A stretch of DNA of 64,000 nt, taken from Megalonaias nervosa. Taxonomy: Eukaryota > Mollusca > Bivalvia > Unionida > Unionidae. Positions 35,887 to 47,605 of the stretch are shown here, in pieces (within the stretch, counting starts at the first letter, position 1; each line of letters opens with the position of its first letter). The notes below the pieces were generated by a model. It ran no database searches, was not told the origin of the DNA, and saw nothing but the letters and a program-made list of their open reading frames with translations. Position numbers and translations under genes: made by a program. Where the stretch lies: contig JAECUM010000804.1 in the NCBI GenBank assembly GCA_016617855.1, positions 124,001-188,000 on the forward strand, read 5' to 3'.

Positions 35887-38190
35887 GTCAGAGTTGTCTC
35901 CCTTATATGTTTCCTCTTCTGTTTAGGCTTCTTAAATAGAAACATTTAGAAGACCCAATTTATTACTTTGAGTTCAGTTTGTATGCCCCTACTGCTTGCA
36001 GCAGTTGCATCTTGATTTGGTATGTCTATTCATATATCTCTGCTTCTTTCTTTGGGTGGTTTAGGGGACTCAGAAAGTGTTTTGAAGTCCCCAGGAGAGG
36101 TCAGTACACAAGACCTAAAAAAGAAACACTGTCTAGTTAAGAATAAGTTGTTTTATGATATAAACCTATATAAAATTACTGGAAATTCAAATCTGATAAA
36201 AACAGAAAATAACATTTTCTTTGAAGCATTTAATTTACTTCCAAACCAAAACTAGTTGGTAGACTTAGAATTGTCCACTATCATCACCACCCACACTTAT
36301 ATTAACACACCCACACTTACATTAACACAACCACACAAACATTTATTAAAACAAAATTTCTGTCTTTAAAATCAACCAGACAATGGAATATTTTCTTAAT
36401 TAGATGCAGTCTTTGCTGTCTCAGGTTGAAGGTAATACAAATACTGTTTGTTTTATCATAGCACTAATTTGAGGCTGAATAGTACTTCCCCAAAGATCTT
36501 TTTGGACTTTTTCTTAGCATTTCCCCTTGCTGCTGTGCTTCACAAAGTGAAACTCCATCTTGGAGTTCTGAAATTTGGCTAAACTGGGCTTTGTTTGTTT
36601 TGCAGATGGTTTGTCATTTCCTTATCACAGCTGCATTTTGACATTTTGCTTTTAACAAATAAACCATTTGTACACTATTCCAACTGTCAAAATAATTATG
36701 TTTTACATTTAGAGGCATTCAAGGCAACTATGGCTAATAACGTCTGTTGTTCAAGATGCACCTTTATGATTATATGTAACTTCAACGAATTCGGTTGTAC
36801 CACTTCATTTACGTTACTTATGCAGATTAGCCTAATGGGTTGTCCCACAACAGTGTTCAAAGGACTTGTCACAGCATTATCATAGCTGTTCTCAGCCAGT
36901 TAAGTAATCTGTGAAATGGTGGTTGCTTATTTCTGACCACCTTTCCTTTTAATTGACTCCATGACAATCAGCTGTATAAACTGCCCCGAGGTAGTTCTAC
37001 ATGGACTCTAAGCAGAACTGTTTGTTGTTTGTACAGGCCACATGCTTCGGACATGTGCAGTGGTGGTAAAAAAATGGCTCTTTTCTTTTTTTCCCCTATT
37101 GTTATGGTAAATCATGTTTTTCAAAACACGACTGTGTCTAAGGGTTTGGGAGTTTTTAAAAAGTGGTTTTGGCATGACACATCATGTTATGGCAGGTATG
37201 GGCCATACAGGGATTAATGCTTCATAGACTTAGTAAGGTAATTAGTGCAGGTAAAATCTCTGATGTGCTAAGCATATGAACAATGCATTGTCTGGATGAA
37301 TTGGCAATTTATTTACTTTTGAAAGTTAGTCTTAGTTCATTGTTTCATTTCTCATCTTAAATGACAGTATCTGATGCATATTTGTGACCATATTTGTGAT
37401 CAGTGCTTCATTGATTCAGCATGGTGTTTTCAAAGATGGTGCTGGTTCAAGCTTTGATGTTCCCTAAATATGCATTATCTAGATAAATATTAGTTTAGAG
37501 ACTGAGATATATTTCAGAGGCATCATGCTAGTCTAAATAAGTGGAAATATAGAACCTCATCTTTTACATAGAATCTTGTGTTTAATCTTGAATCTGAATG
37601 TCTATATAGCTGGACAAAATGTCAGCATGGACTGTGCAAGAAACTCCTACCCTGAGAGAGACAAACTAACCAGCATACCAACATACAAGAATTAAGTAAC
37701 AGAAAAGAACAGAGAGCAGTCTGGTACAGCATTATTGTAAACCAATCAAACATCATGTAACAAAGGATGATCAGCATCCAGTCTTGAAAAAAATGTTATT
37801 TCACAATGAAAATGGAATTAAATCAACAATAATTGGAAATTAGGGGCATCACATGCACATTATATGTCCAGAATTTTTCACTTCATCCTGGGTCAAAAAT
37901 TGGGGTGAGTGTTATACGTTATTGTGTATGATATGTTGGAATTTTTGTGAGTGAGATTTTTGGGCCTAATCCTCAATGGGGTAATACATGTTTTATAAAA
38001 ACTAATCTCATTTAGCAGCATTCCATATTGGTACCCAGCTTTCCAGGTTGATGCTCAGCACTCTTGAAGACTCAGTTTATTATTTACAGATGTTGAAGTA
38101 AACATATTTATTTATTGAGAAAATCATTAGAAATTCATGAACAGTCACTAAAGTAGTGACATGTTAAATAAAGACTTAAAGGCATGTAAC
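35887..38190. other. Intron 6, left part; no gene recognised
   Basis: It contains a short CACCCACACTTA duplication (36285-36335) and an open frame at 36595-36885 without family resemblance or phase-compatible splice context. Nothing else is supported. Confidence 0.5.
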
Positions 38191-38194
38191 AAGT

Positions 38195-39092
38195 TTTAGC
38201 TCACCTGGCCAGGTGGTTTTGTGAGATCATCCATCATCCATCATGTGTGGTCCATTGACCTTCATATGTTGTCCATTCACATTTGTTTTTTTTACAACTT
38301 ATCCCAAAAACTGCTTGACCAATTTGCCCATGATTTTTCAGAGAGCATTCTGGCTTCAAGGCCTTTCATATTTGTTCAGTAGATGACAATCTGGCATCCA
38401 ATATGGCTCAGCAGAATGTTTTCAAAACTGACAAAAGTATTCTGGCATTAAGGGCTTTCACAATTTTACATGTGATGCTCATTTGTCACCAAATATGGCC
38501 ACCATTACTAAAAATAGAAAATTCTTTAGATGAGTTCATCTCAAGAATCACTGAATAGAATATGACGAACTTTGACAGAAAGCATCCTGGTATGAAAGGC
38601 TTTTAAATTTATTTTGTCAACATGCCCATCTGCCATCAGATGTGGTGGCTGTTACTAAAAATAGACCAGCTTTAATAAATTTTAAGATCACTGCACAGTA
38701 GAATTTTGACCAAATTGGAAAGCATCAAAGCATGAAAGCTTTTTATATTTAATGTAAAAATCATGCTGAACTGCCATCAAATATGGCTGTTGTTTGGAAA
38801 AAGAGGAAATCATTTATACAACTTTAATAAATTAAATCAACTCAACAGAATTTATTGAGCTTTGACAGAAGGCATCCTGGCATGGAGGCCTTTCTGTATT
38901 GAACAAATAATGCTGATGTGCCATCAAATGCTGGGGAAGATACCAAAAGCTACAGAAACTTTGAGACAGTCATTTTTTTACATATGCAATGACCAACATG
39001 GGAAGAATTTTTACTGAAGCATCATACAGACCCAGATTTCATGGCTCATGCATCTGACGATTAAGCAGATGTCAGTCAGGTGAGCAGTTTCC
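38195..39092. mobile_element. Approximately 0.9-kb element with inverted ends and internal subrepeats
   Basis: The left end TTTTAGCTCACCTGGCC is matched by the inverted right end AAACTGCTCACCTGAC. Near the left end CACCTGGCCAGGTG is a perfect 14-bp palindrome. The interior has about five units of roughly 130 bases with 'AGCATCCTGGCATGAAAGGC', 'CTGCCATCAAATATGGC' and 'TTACTAAAAATAGA'. It resembles non-autonomous DNA elements common in molluscs; that is from memory and unverified. Confidence 0.6.
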
Positions 39093-39194
39093 AGCCCACT
39101 TGAAGGAAAATCATGTAGAAAGCAGAAATAACCTTGCAAAATAGGAAAGCATAGAACTGAAATATTTCAAATGAAGATTCAAAGCCAAATATTT

Positions 39195-39330
39195 TGTCAT
39201 TGATACATATCACCGAGGTAGTGAAAATTATTCTTTATTTTGTCATTTATACATATCATTAAGATAGTGAATTTATCTGTACCTTGTCATTTAAACATAT
39301 CACTTAGATAGTATAAGAATCATATCAGTT
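39195..39330. repeat. Short tandem repeat, about 53-bp unit, 3 copies
   Basis: Units with 'TTGTCATTTATACATATCA' and 'AGATAGTGAA'. Confidence 0.7.
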
Positions 39331-39534
39331 TTGCCTTGTCATTTGTCTTCTGGTCTGTTTATCTCTCGTTTCTTTTGCACTTATTTGAGTTCCTTGTTTG
39401 TTTCTTTAATATCTTTATGAAATGTATGCCATACCTTTGATTACAATAAATATAATACATCAAATTGTAATGCATATGTTAGCGCAAATACATATTTAAC
39501 ATTTAACATAAATTTCTTTTAGCTAGAAGGACTA

Positions 39535-39990
39535 GTCAGTTGAGAAATTACTAGTCCTGCACAAGTCCTTCTGCAGGAGCTGACTGGTGACAAACGAAAC
39601 TATACTGGCCATCAGACTATTGAAATTTTGAAAATTACTAGCCTGACAGGAAATGTATTTGCCATTGGACTGTTAAAATTATGAAAATTACTAGTCTGAC
39701 CAGAAATGTACTAGCCATCAAACCATTGAAATTATGAAAACAACTAGTATGACAGGAAATTTACTAGTCATCAAACTATTAAAATTATGAAGATTACCAG
39801 TCTGAGAAGAAATGTACTAGCCATCAGACTATAGAAATTATGAAAATTACCAGTCTGAGAGGAAATGTACTAGCCATCAGACTATAGAAATTATGAAGAT
39901 TGCCAGTCTGAGAGGAAATGTACTAGCCATCAGACTATAGAAATTATGAAGATTACCAGTCTGAGAGGAAATGTACTAGCCTCTGTCAAA
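39535..39990. repeat. 53-bp minisatellite, about 8-9 copies
   Basis: The unit joins GAGAGGAAATGTACTAGCCA, TCAGACTATAGAAATTATGA and AGATTACCAGTCT. The right-hand copies are nearly identical and the left-hand ones diverged. It ends about 165 bases before exon 7. Confidence 0.93.
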
Positions 39991-40153
39991 TGGAATACTG
40001 CTAATTTCAAGCCTTGATCAGCATCAAAGAAAATTATTCAATAGTAAATGGTCTTATATATACCTTTTGAATTGCAGTTTGTAAGATTTTATGTATCTTT
40101 ATTGCTTTCAATTGTTGACCCAATTTTATTCTAGATGCATTAATCTGTTTCAG

Positions 40154-40227
40154 ATCTGATACATGGAGACTTTGGCAAGGGCCTGTACTTTTCCAAATAT
40201 CCGTCCAAGGCTGCACAGTTCTCAGCG
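40154..40227 (+). CDS. Exon 7, PARP catalytic domain: tyrosine loop
   Basis: A GTTTCAG acceptor and GTAAGA donor bound a 74-nt exon, phase 1 to 0. It encodes DLIHGDFGKGLYFSKYPSKA and then AQFSA. This is the clearest family signature: G-x-G-x-Y-F-x(5)-S-K as in PARP1 and tankyrases, with the second triad residue Tyr at 40186-40188. The His in LIHG is eight residues before this Tyr and is not the catalytic His by alignment. Confidence 0.93.
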
Positions 40228-40916
40228 GTAAGAACTTCGAATATTTTTTTTCAAGAGAGTCATTTATATTACTGTTAATGGCTTGAAAACAGCAGATGTT
40301 TGGATTATAATGCACATATCACTTTGAATAATGACCGCGTCTTTCTGTCTGTTGTACTTTGCTTGTTTGTTCCAGTGTCTCTCTCCCCTTTCCACTTTCT
40401 CTCTCACTTTAAAAATCTCTCTCCCCTTTCCACTTTCTTTCTCACTTTAAAAATTATCATTCTCTCCAGTTTTTGCAGATTTCACTGTAAATTTTCTCTG
40501 TTAATATTATTTCCATAACTTTTATATCTGTTAATTGTTTTAAAAAGATTTTCAAGATTATTACAGTGCCAAGATTTCACTCAGAGTTATAAAACTTAAT
40601 GTATTACTATTTACTTGTTTAAAAATTTGTTGTTGTAATCATTATGCAGAGTTGAAGGGGATACAACTCAATACATTGAAATTTGCCAATTTTGCAATCT
40701 AGCAAGTTTTTTCCGCTCTTTGTAATGCATTGTGTATGCATACAACGTCATATTTTGTTACTGCTCTTCTAATACATTATCATTCTGAGATATCATATTA
40801 TCTACATTGAATTTGATAGATAATCTAGAAAAGATAGAAAAAAAGATTAGATATTATCAAAACTTGCAAAGTTAAAAAAATTCTTTCAAAGAGAATTTCC
40901 TTTTTTTTCTTCACAG
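40228..40916. other. Intron 7; nothing recognised
   Basis: A 36-38 bp duplication (CTCTCTCCCCTTTCCACTTT) at about 40378-40455 is the only pattern seen. Confidence 0.6.
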
Positions 40917-41021
40917 ATTGGTAAACTGCTTAAAGTGGAAGTTGGATTGGGAAATACAGAAACAGTGGTAAAAGCAGATAGAACCAGAAAAGGGCCAAAA
41001 TCTGGTTTTGACTCAATAATT
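40917..41021 (+). CDS. Exon 8, PARP catalytic domain: central strands
   Basis: A pyrimidine-rich tract and CTTCACAG acceptor precede the exon and GTAAGT follows it. The 105-nt exon (35 codons, phase 0 to 0) encodes GKLLKVEVGLGNTETVVKAD, RTRKGP and SGFDSII. It matches the PARP strand that follows the tyrosine loop (x-V-x-L-G) and the [GY]-x-D/N-S-[IV] element before the glutamate strand. Confidence 0.9.
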
Positions 41022-41209
41022 GTAAGTATTTTTAAACGCTTTTTAAAAAAAAGAGGATCTTCATGAACTCATGTACAGCAGTGACTAATAAAAAGAGGAT
41101 CTTTATAAGCTTCTGCACAACAGTGTCCAGTAAAAAGAGGATCTTCATTTGAGAGTTTATTTATAGAATGCTAATCCTCAATGGAAATAGAGCTATAATA
41201 ATAAGACTT

Positions 41210-41575
41210 AACAGTGAACACACATTATGATACAAGCTACACTACTATAGTGAATACACATTATGATACAAGCTACACTACTATAGTGAATACACATTAT
41301 GATACAAGCTATACTACTATATTGAATACACATTATGATACAAGCTACACTGCTATAGTGAATACACATTATGATACAAGCTATACTACTATAGTGAATA
41401 CACATTATGATACAAGCTATACTACTATAGTGAATACACATTGTTACAAGCTATACTACTATAGTGAATACACATTATGATACAAGCTATACTTCTGTAG
41501 TGAACACACATTATGATACAAGCTATACTACTTTAGTGAACACACATTGTTACAAGCTATACTACTGTAATGAGC
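41210..41575. repeat. 36-bp minisatellite, about 10 copies
   Basis: The unit joins TAGTGAATACACATTATGAT and ACAAGCTATACTACTA. The unit is divisible by three, so both strands carry artefactual open frames of up to 88 codons. Preceded at 41050-41150 by three AAAAGAGGATCTTCAT motifs. 41576-42514 has nothing recognised. Confidence 0.96.
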
Positions 41576-42514
41576 TTCATTCAAGTCACACAAGTCTATT
41601 GCTGCTTGAAATCAGAAATTACATCGCTGTTAACATGAGCATAGTCCAACAGGGCTTGTTAGTGCCATTTCATGTCATTCACATCCCTGGTACAATATAA
41701 ATTCCACATGGAATTCTTATTGTGTCTATATTGATTCATTTATCTCACCAAAGTAATCTCCCTTGTTTTAGTCATACTGAATTGTAATAAAACATTAAAT
41801 CCAACTGGTTGGTAGATAGTGCTTGTTTATGTTTTAAACTTGTCCTGTTTTAGTCACCCGAATGTGAATACAAGAGTACATTTTACTGGTTGTAGTGGAA
41901 AAATCTGACCAATGACAGTTTGTTTTGCTTTGCTGATTCAAGCAAAATGTGTTTGTGCAAATAAGGTTATGGTTGGATAAATGAGGTGGAGCCTCCATAC
42001 ATATGTTTAATCAAGAGATGACACTCATTGAAGATTACCACATGTGCAGTTAAAAATGGATGAAGGTGACACCTGCTTATGAACTACCAATAGTTGGAAT
42101 CTGGTCATCTGACTGGGTATATGCTTTAAGAGGCTTGGTTGTCCAAATATAAACTTTTGGTTGTTGTGGGCTGTTGGGCACCATATTTTTATGCCCCTGT
42201 TGTGTCATGTGCCCGTACTTTACCTGTGTAATTCTCTGTTCCTGTGCTTGAAGAAATATTTAATGATAAAAATTTTCTTAAATTAAAAAACAGAGAACAA
42301 ATCTTTGAGAGTTTTAACTGAGTCTAAAATCCCATGACCAAGAAAATAAGCACTGATGAACCCTATGAACACTTGTCTTTCTTAATTATTTGTGTAATGG
42401 AGAATGTATAAAACACAAGATAATAGGTGGAGACTGTAGTCACTGAAATGATTTTCAAAATGTAAGCGATATAGTTTTTACATTCCTTGTTTTACATATA
42501 TACATTATCTCAGT

Positions 42515-42735
42515 AGCTTGACGTGTGAGCAGGGCCTTTGGTCCCACTCAGGCCTTGCTTGATATAATCAATTTATGACATGTGAGCAGGGCCTTTGGTC
42601 CCACTCAGGCCTTGCTTGATATAATCAATTTATGACATGTGAGCAGGGCCTTTGGTCCCACACAGGCCTTGCTTGATATAATCAATTTATGATATATGAG
42701 CAGGGCATTTGGTCTCACTCAGTTCCATCAGAAGC
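42515..42735. repeat. 57-58 bp tandem repeat, about 4 copies
   Basis: The unit joins CATGTGAGCAGGGCCTTTGG, TCCCACTCAGGCCTTGCTTG and ATATAATCAATTTATGA. The first three copies are almost identical. 42736-43640 is otherwise featureless apart from the palindrome AGATCTCATGAGATCT near 43139. Confidence 0.93.
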
Positions 42736-43619
42736 AAAGCTTGAGTTCAGTTCCATTCATGTATATTTATTCATTGCAATATGATAATAACATGTTCAAA
42801 TCATTTTGTGGTGAATATTTTAAAACTTTTTGGACCCCAATTCTCATAGTTAATTCCTACAGCCGATGCATTATTCTATGGATATAATCCAAAAAAGAGG
42901 TTGAGTGACACCAGCATTAATGTACAGGATTGCTGCTGAGTGCTTCATCCATTTCTTTACCTTGTTCAGTTTCAACACATATGTGAATTAGCATTCACAA
43001 GTTCACATATAGAAGTTACCTAGGTGAATGTTATATTGCCCACTTGAGCCTTTTGTTTCTACATACACTCTAAGTGTATTATTAATATAGTACATTGATT
43101 GATAGAGCTGTATGATTTCAGGTGAGAGAATGATATGAGATCTCATGAGATCTGCAGTGAAATCAAATGATGTTACATATTACAAAATGATATATCTGCA
43201 CTAATCAACAAACATAGCTGATTATGTTTTTATTACATACACATAACTTTCAAGAACAGACTTTATTTCAATTCAGTGGATTACTTTTAATTTTTCAATT
43301 GTAGAAAGTTATTCATAGGTGATGAAGCACTGGATAATATGTGCAGATATCCATTTAGGAGACTTCTGTTGATACTGGTGGTTGACTGTGATGTCATTGT
43401 TCAACACAATAAAACATCTCACCTATTTCACTATATTAACAAAGTAGACAATGTGGAACTCAGAGATGGTTTGCAATCTCAATGTTACAACTGTTGGGTA
43501 CTTCAATATCCTTTTAAACATTGCCAAAACAACACTGAAAGTTTTGTTACTGTATAAATTTGGAAACATTGTATAACTTTATGAATAATACACTTGTTTA
43601 AATTCAGGGATAAATGGTA

Positions 43620-43713
43620 ACTTTTCCAGATTTGGCTGAGGTGTGGGTCATTCATACATCATCATAATGTTAACCACTCCAGAATTGGTTGGGGTGGGGG
43701 GTCATTCACATGA

Positions 43714-43749
<36 letters not shown>

Positions 43750-43876
43750 TATTATTATTATTATTATTATTATTGTAATGTTAACTTCTACAGATTTGGT
43801 TGGGGTGAGGGTCATTCATATGACATCAGAAAGTTAATTCCGCCAAAATTGGCTGGAGCGGGTGTCATTCATGTGA

Positions 43877-43918
<42 letters not shown>

Positions 43919-44045
43919 CAAAATGTTAACTTCTCCAGATTTGGTTGGGGTGAGGGTCATTCATGTAACATCATCATCATCATCACCATCATCATTATGT
44001 TAACTTCTCCAGAATTGGTCGGGGTTGGGGTCATTCTTATGATAT
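43620..44045. repeat. Cassette repeat with embedded CAT and TTA microsatellites, 4-5 copies
   Basis: A core of 'TTAACTTCTCCAGATTTGG' and 'TTGGGGTGAGGGTCATTCAT' is repeated. Between cores lie ATC/CAT and ATT runs of different lengths (43713-43775, 43880-43917, 43968-43995). Confidence 0.9.
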
Positions 44046-44334
44046 CATAAAGCAATTGTCTTTGGTAATATGGAATAAGAAAATACATGTAGGTGATACA
44101 GATGTCCATATCTAATTACTGAAAAATTATTAGTTGGGGCTATGTATCATTTATAGGTATATAATAAAAGTGAGATGAAACAGGATTTATGTAACTTACT
44201 AAAATTCTTCCATTTTGTTTAGTCTATTTGGTGTTTTATTATCTCTTAATGTTTTGCAATCATTGACATCATTCTGTTGCTTAAATCTGATCAGTTGTTG
44301 ATTATAATTGGTTGGGCACAAGTATAAAGTAGGT

Positions 44335-46485
44335 ACTCTAACAAGCATATGAATTATTCTAACAAGTATATTAGGCACTCTGACAATAATATTGTGAACT
44401 CTGTCAAGCATATTTGGTACTCTGACAAGAATATTAAGAACCCTGTCAAGTATATTAGGTACTCTGACAAGAATATTAACAACTCTTTCAAACATATCAA
44501 GCACTCTGACAATAATATTGTGAACTTTGTCAAGCATATTAGGTAATCTGACAAGAATATTGAGAACTTTGTCAAGCATATCAGGTACTCTGACAAGAAT
44601 ATTGAGAACTCTATCTAGCATATTAGGTACTCTGACAAGAATATTAAGAACTCTATCAAGCATATTTGGTACTCTGACAAGAATATTAAGAACTCTATCT
44701 CTGACAAGAATATTAAGAACTCTATCAAGCATATTTGGTACTCTGACAAGAATATTAAGAACTCTATCAAGCATATTATGAACTTTGACAAGACTATTAA
44801 GAACTCTGCCAAGCAAATTAGATACTCTGACAAGAATATTAAGAACTCTATCAAGCATATTAGGTACTCTGACAAGAATATTAATAACTCTATCAAGCAT
44901 ATTTGGTACTCTGACAAGAATATTAAGAACTCTGTCAGGCATATTAGGTACTCTGATGAGAATATTAAGAACTCTGTCAAGCATATTAGGTACTCTGACA
45001 AGAATATTAAGAACTCTATCAAGCATATTTGGTACTCTTACAAGAATATTAAGAACTCTATGAAGCATATTATGAACTTTGACAAGAATATTAAGAACTC
45101 TGTAAAGCAAATTAGGTACTCTGACAAGAATATTAAGAACTCTGTTAAGCATGTTAGTACTCTGACAAGAATATTAAGAACTCTATCAAGCATATTAGGT
45201 ATTCTGACAAGAATATTAAGAACTGTCAAGCATATTAGGTACTCTGACAAGAATATTGAGAACTTTGTCAAACATATTAGGTACTCTGACAAGAATATTA
45301 AGAACTCTATCAAGCATATTAGGTATTCTGACAAGAATATTAAGAACTTTGTCAAGCATATTAGGTATTCTGACAAGAATATTAAGAACTCTATCAAGCA
45401 TATTAGGTACTCTGACAAGAATATTAAGAACTCTTTCAAGCATATTAGGTACTCTGACAAGAATATTAAGAACTCTTTCAAGCATATTAGGTACTCTGAC
45501 AAGAATATTAAGAACTCTGTTAAGCATATTAGCTACTGTGACAAGAATATTAAGAACTGTCAAGCATATTTGGTACTCTGACAAGAATATTAAGAACTCT
45601 ATCAATCATATTTGGTACTCAGACAAGAATAATAATTACTCTATCAAGCATATTTGGTACTCAGACAAGAATATTAAGAACTCTATCAAGCATATTAGGT
45701 ACTCAGACAAGAATATTAATAACTCTACCAAGCATATTGGTACTCAAACAAGAATATTAATAACTCTACCAAGCATATTGGTACTCTGACAAGAATGTTA
45801 AGAACTCTATCAATCATATTTGGTACTCAGACAAAAATAATAATTACTCTATCAAGCATATTTGGTACTCAGACAAGAATATTAAGAACTCTATCAAGCA
45901 TATTAGGTACTCAGACAAGAATATTAATAACTCTACCAAGCATATTGGTACTCAGACAAGAATATTAATAACTCTATCAAGCATATTGGTACTCTGACAA
46001 GAATAATAATTACTCTATCAAGCATATTTGGTACTCAGACAAGAATATTAATAACTCTACCAAGCATATTGGTACTCTGACAATAACTCTACCAAGCATA
46101 TTGGTACTCTGACAAGAATAATAATTACTCTATCAAGCATATTGGTACTCAGACAAGAATAATAATTACTCTATCAAGCATATTTGGTACTCAGACAAGA
46201 ATATTAAGAACTCTATCAAGCATATTAGGTACTCAGACAAGAATATTAATAACTCTACCAAGCATATTGGTACTCTGACAAGAATATTAAGAACTCTATC
46301 AAGCAAATAATCTACTCAAACAAGAATATCAATAACTCTACCAAGCTTATTGATACTCTGACAAGAATATTAAGAACTCTATCAAACATATTTTGTTACT
46401 CTGACAGGAATATTAAGAACTCTATCAAGCACATTTGGTACTCTGACAAGAATATTAAGAACTCTACCAAGCATATTAAGCATAA
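44335..46485. repeat. 42-bp minisatellite, about 50 copies, with a regional higher-order repeat
   Basis: The unit joins TCTGACAAGAATATTAAGAA and CTCTATCAAGCATATTAGGTAC. From about 45600 a subtype with CTCAGACAAGAATAATAATT appears. A multi-unit block starting ATCAATCATATTTGG recurs at 45601 and 45809 (208 bases, about five monomers). Several frames on both strands remain open (up to 317 codons) because the unit is divisible by three and has few stops. Confidence 0.96.
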
Positions 46486-47440
46486 TTAAGCTTTGTGTAA
46501 AAATCATTTTCGTTTTTGTATCTTAAACATCTAGATACAGGAGTGAATGAATTTACAACGATGCTTTTGAGATGGAATAATTGGTGTTGTGCATTTTTAA
46601 TGCCAATATTTTATAATTCTTTACTTATGAGATTTTGAAATGTTAAAAAAAAATTCTGTTTATCATTAGTAATTGAATATCATGATAACTATCTGCCATT
46701 ATCTACGTAAACCAACTGCAGGTACGCCAACCTACTAATGTTACAAAAATTGTCATAGAAGCAATAAAGTTTTTACCAATGATTATACCCCTTGTCATGG
46801 GACCCCCTGTGCTTATCTTGGGAGACCTCCTGCTAAGGTTTTAGGCACAACTGACTACACAAAAAATGGTTTCCCACAATATTATTTTGACTTTCCAACC
46901 CTTCGGTTTCAGGTTCAATTCTGTCTTAAAAGTAATGACTTCATTTTCTGATAAAGAAAATTTGCTTGTTGGTTTTGGATGTAGTTGAAGATAGTGTAAC
47001 AGTGTTTATGATCATGAAAAGGGCATTAGCAGCAGTGTTATAAGATATCCATGTGTATTGTGTTATTTTAATGACTTCAAGTGTAAACAGTTTGAATTGA
47101 GCATAAAACTGTTGATATAATTTGATATTTCTTTTCAATGTTGACATATTTAGGAAGGAAATTATACATATTTTTTATCCATTAACAAATGTGGAAAGAA
47201 ATTCCAGATTCTTAATTCTCTTTTCCAGATGTTAAAATGTCCTGTTTGATGGGTGATTAACCCACTTTGTTAGTAATATATTTGTGAACTGTTGTGCAAA
47301 TTTATAACGTATACATTAATGACTTTTGTATTACAAATAAAAAGATATGATACAAGATTTATGAAGTAAGTCTGATATCATGTCAAATTCATTTTAGAAA
47401 TGGCTATGTAATGTTTGGATTATTTACACAGACAGTTTAG
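46486..47440. other. Intron 8 segment; nothing recognised
   Basis: AT-rich sequence without a repeat or coding signal. Confidence 0.5.
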
Positions 47441-47449
47441 AGTCTTTGG

Positions 47450-47605
47450 CATTCTTAGGATTAAACAGGTTGACTGATACTGGAGGAGACATTTATTAAA
47501 ATATCAGGAATAAATAGATTGAGTGATACTGGAGCACACTTTTATTAAAGTCATCAGGAATAAATAGGTTGACTGATACTGAAAGACACTTGTATTAAGG
47601 TAAAA
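47450..47605. repeat. Short tandem repeat, 55-60 bp unit, 3 copies
   Basis: Units with 'GAATAAATAGGTTGACTGAT', 'ACTGGAG' and 'CACTTTTATTAAAGT'. Confidence 0.8.

Noticed and set aside
36595..36885. 96-codon + frame as an extra exon or small gene
   Set aside because: It has no family resemblance. Inserting it between exons 6 and 7 would break a PARP loop that is contiguous without it.
40160..40175. His in LIHGDFG as the catalytic His of the PARP domain
   Set aside because: It lies only eight residues before the catalytic Tyr, in the loop preceding it. The family His belongs to the strand before the ILKQGF helix, which here has Cys.
41208..41700. NTHYDTSYTTIV repeat peptide resembling a tandem-repeat secreted protein
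   Set aside because: Translation of a 36-bp DNA repeat, open on both strands, without a signal peptide or splice support.
44199..45789. Overlapping long frames on both strands (up to 317 codons) over the 42-bp array
   Set aside because: Several frames on both strands are open simultaneously because the unit is a multiple of three with few stops. That is not evidence of coding.
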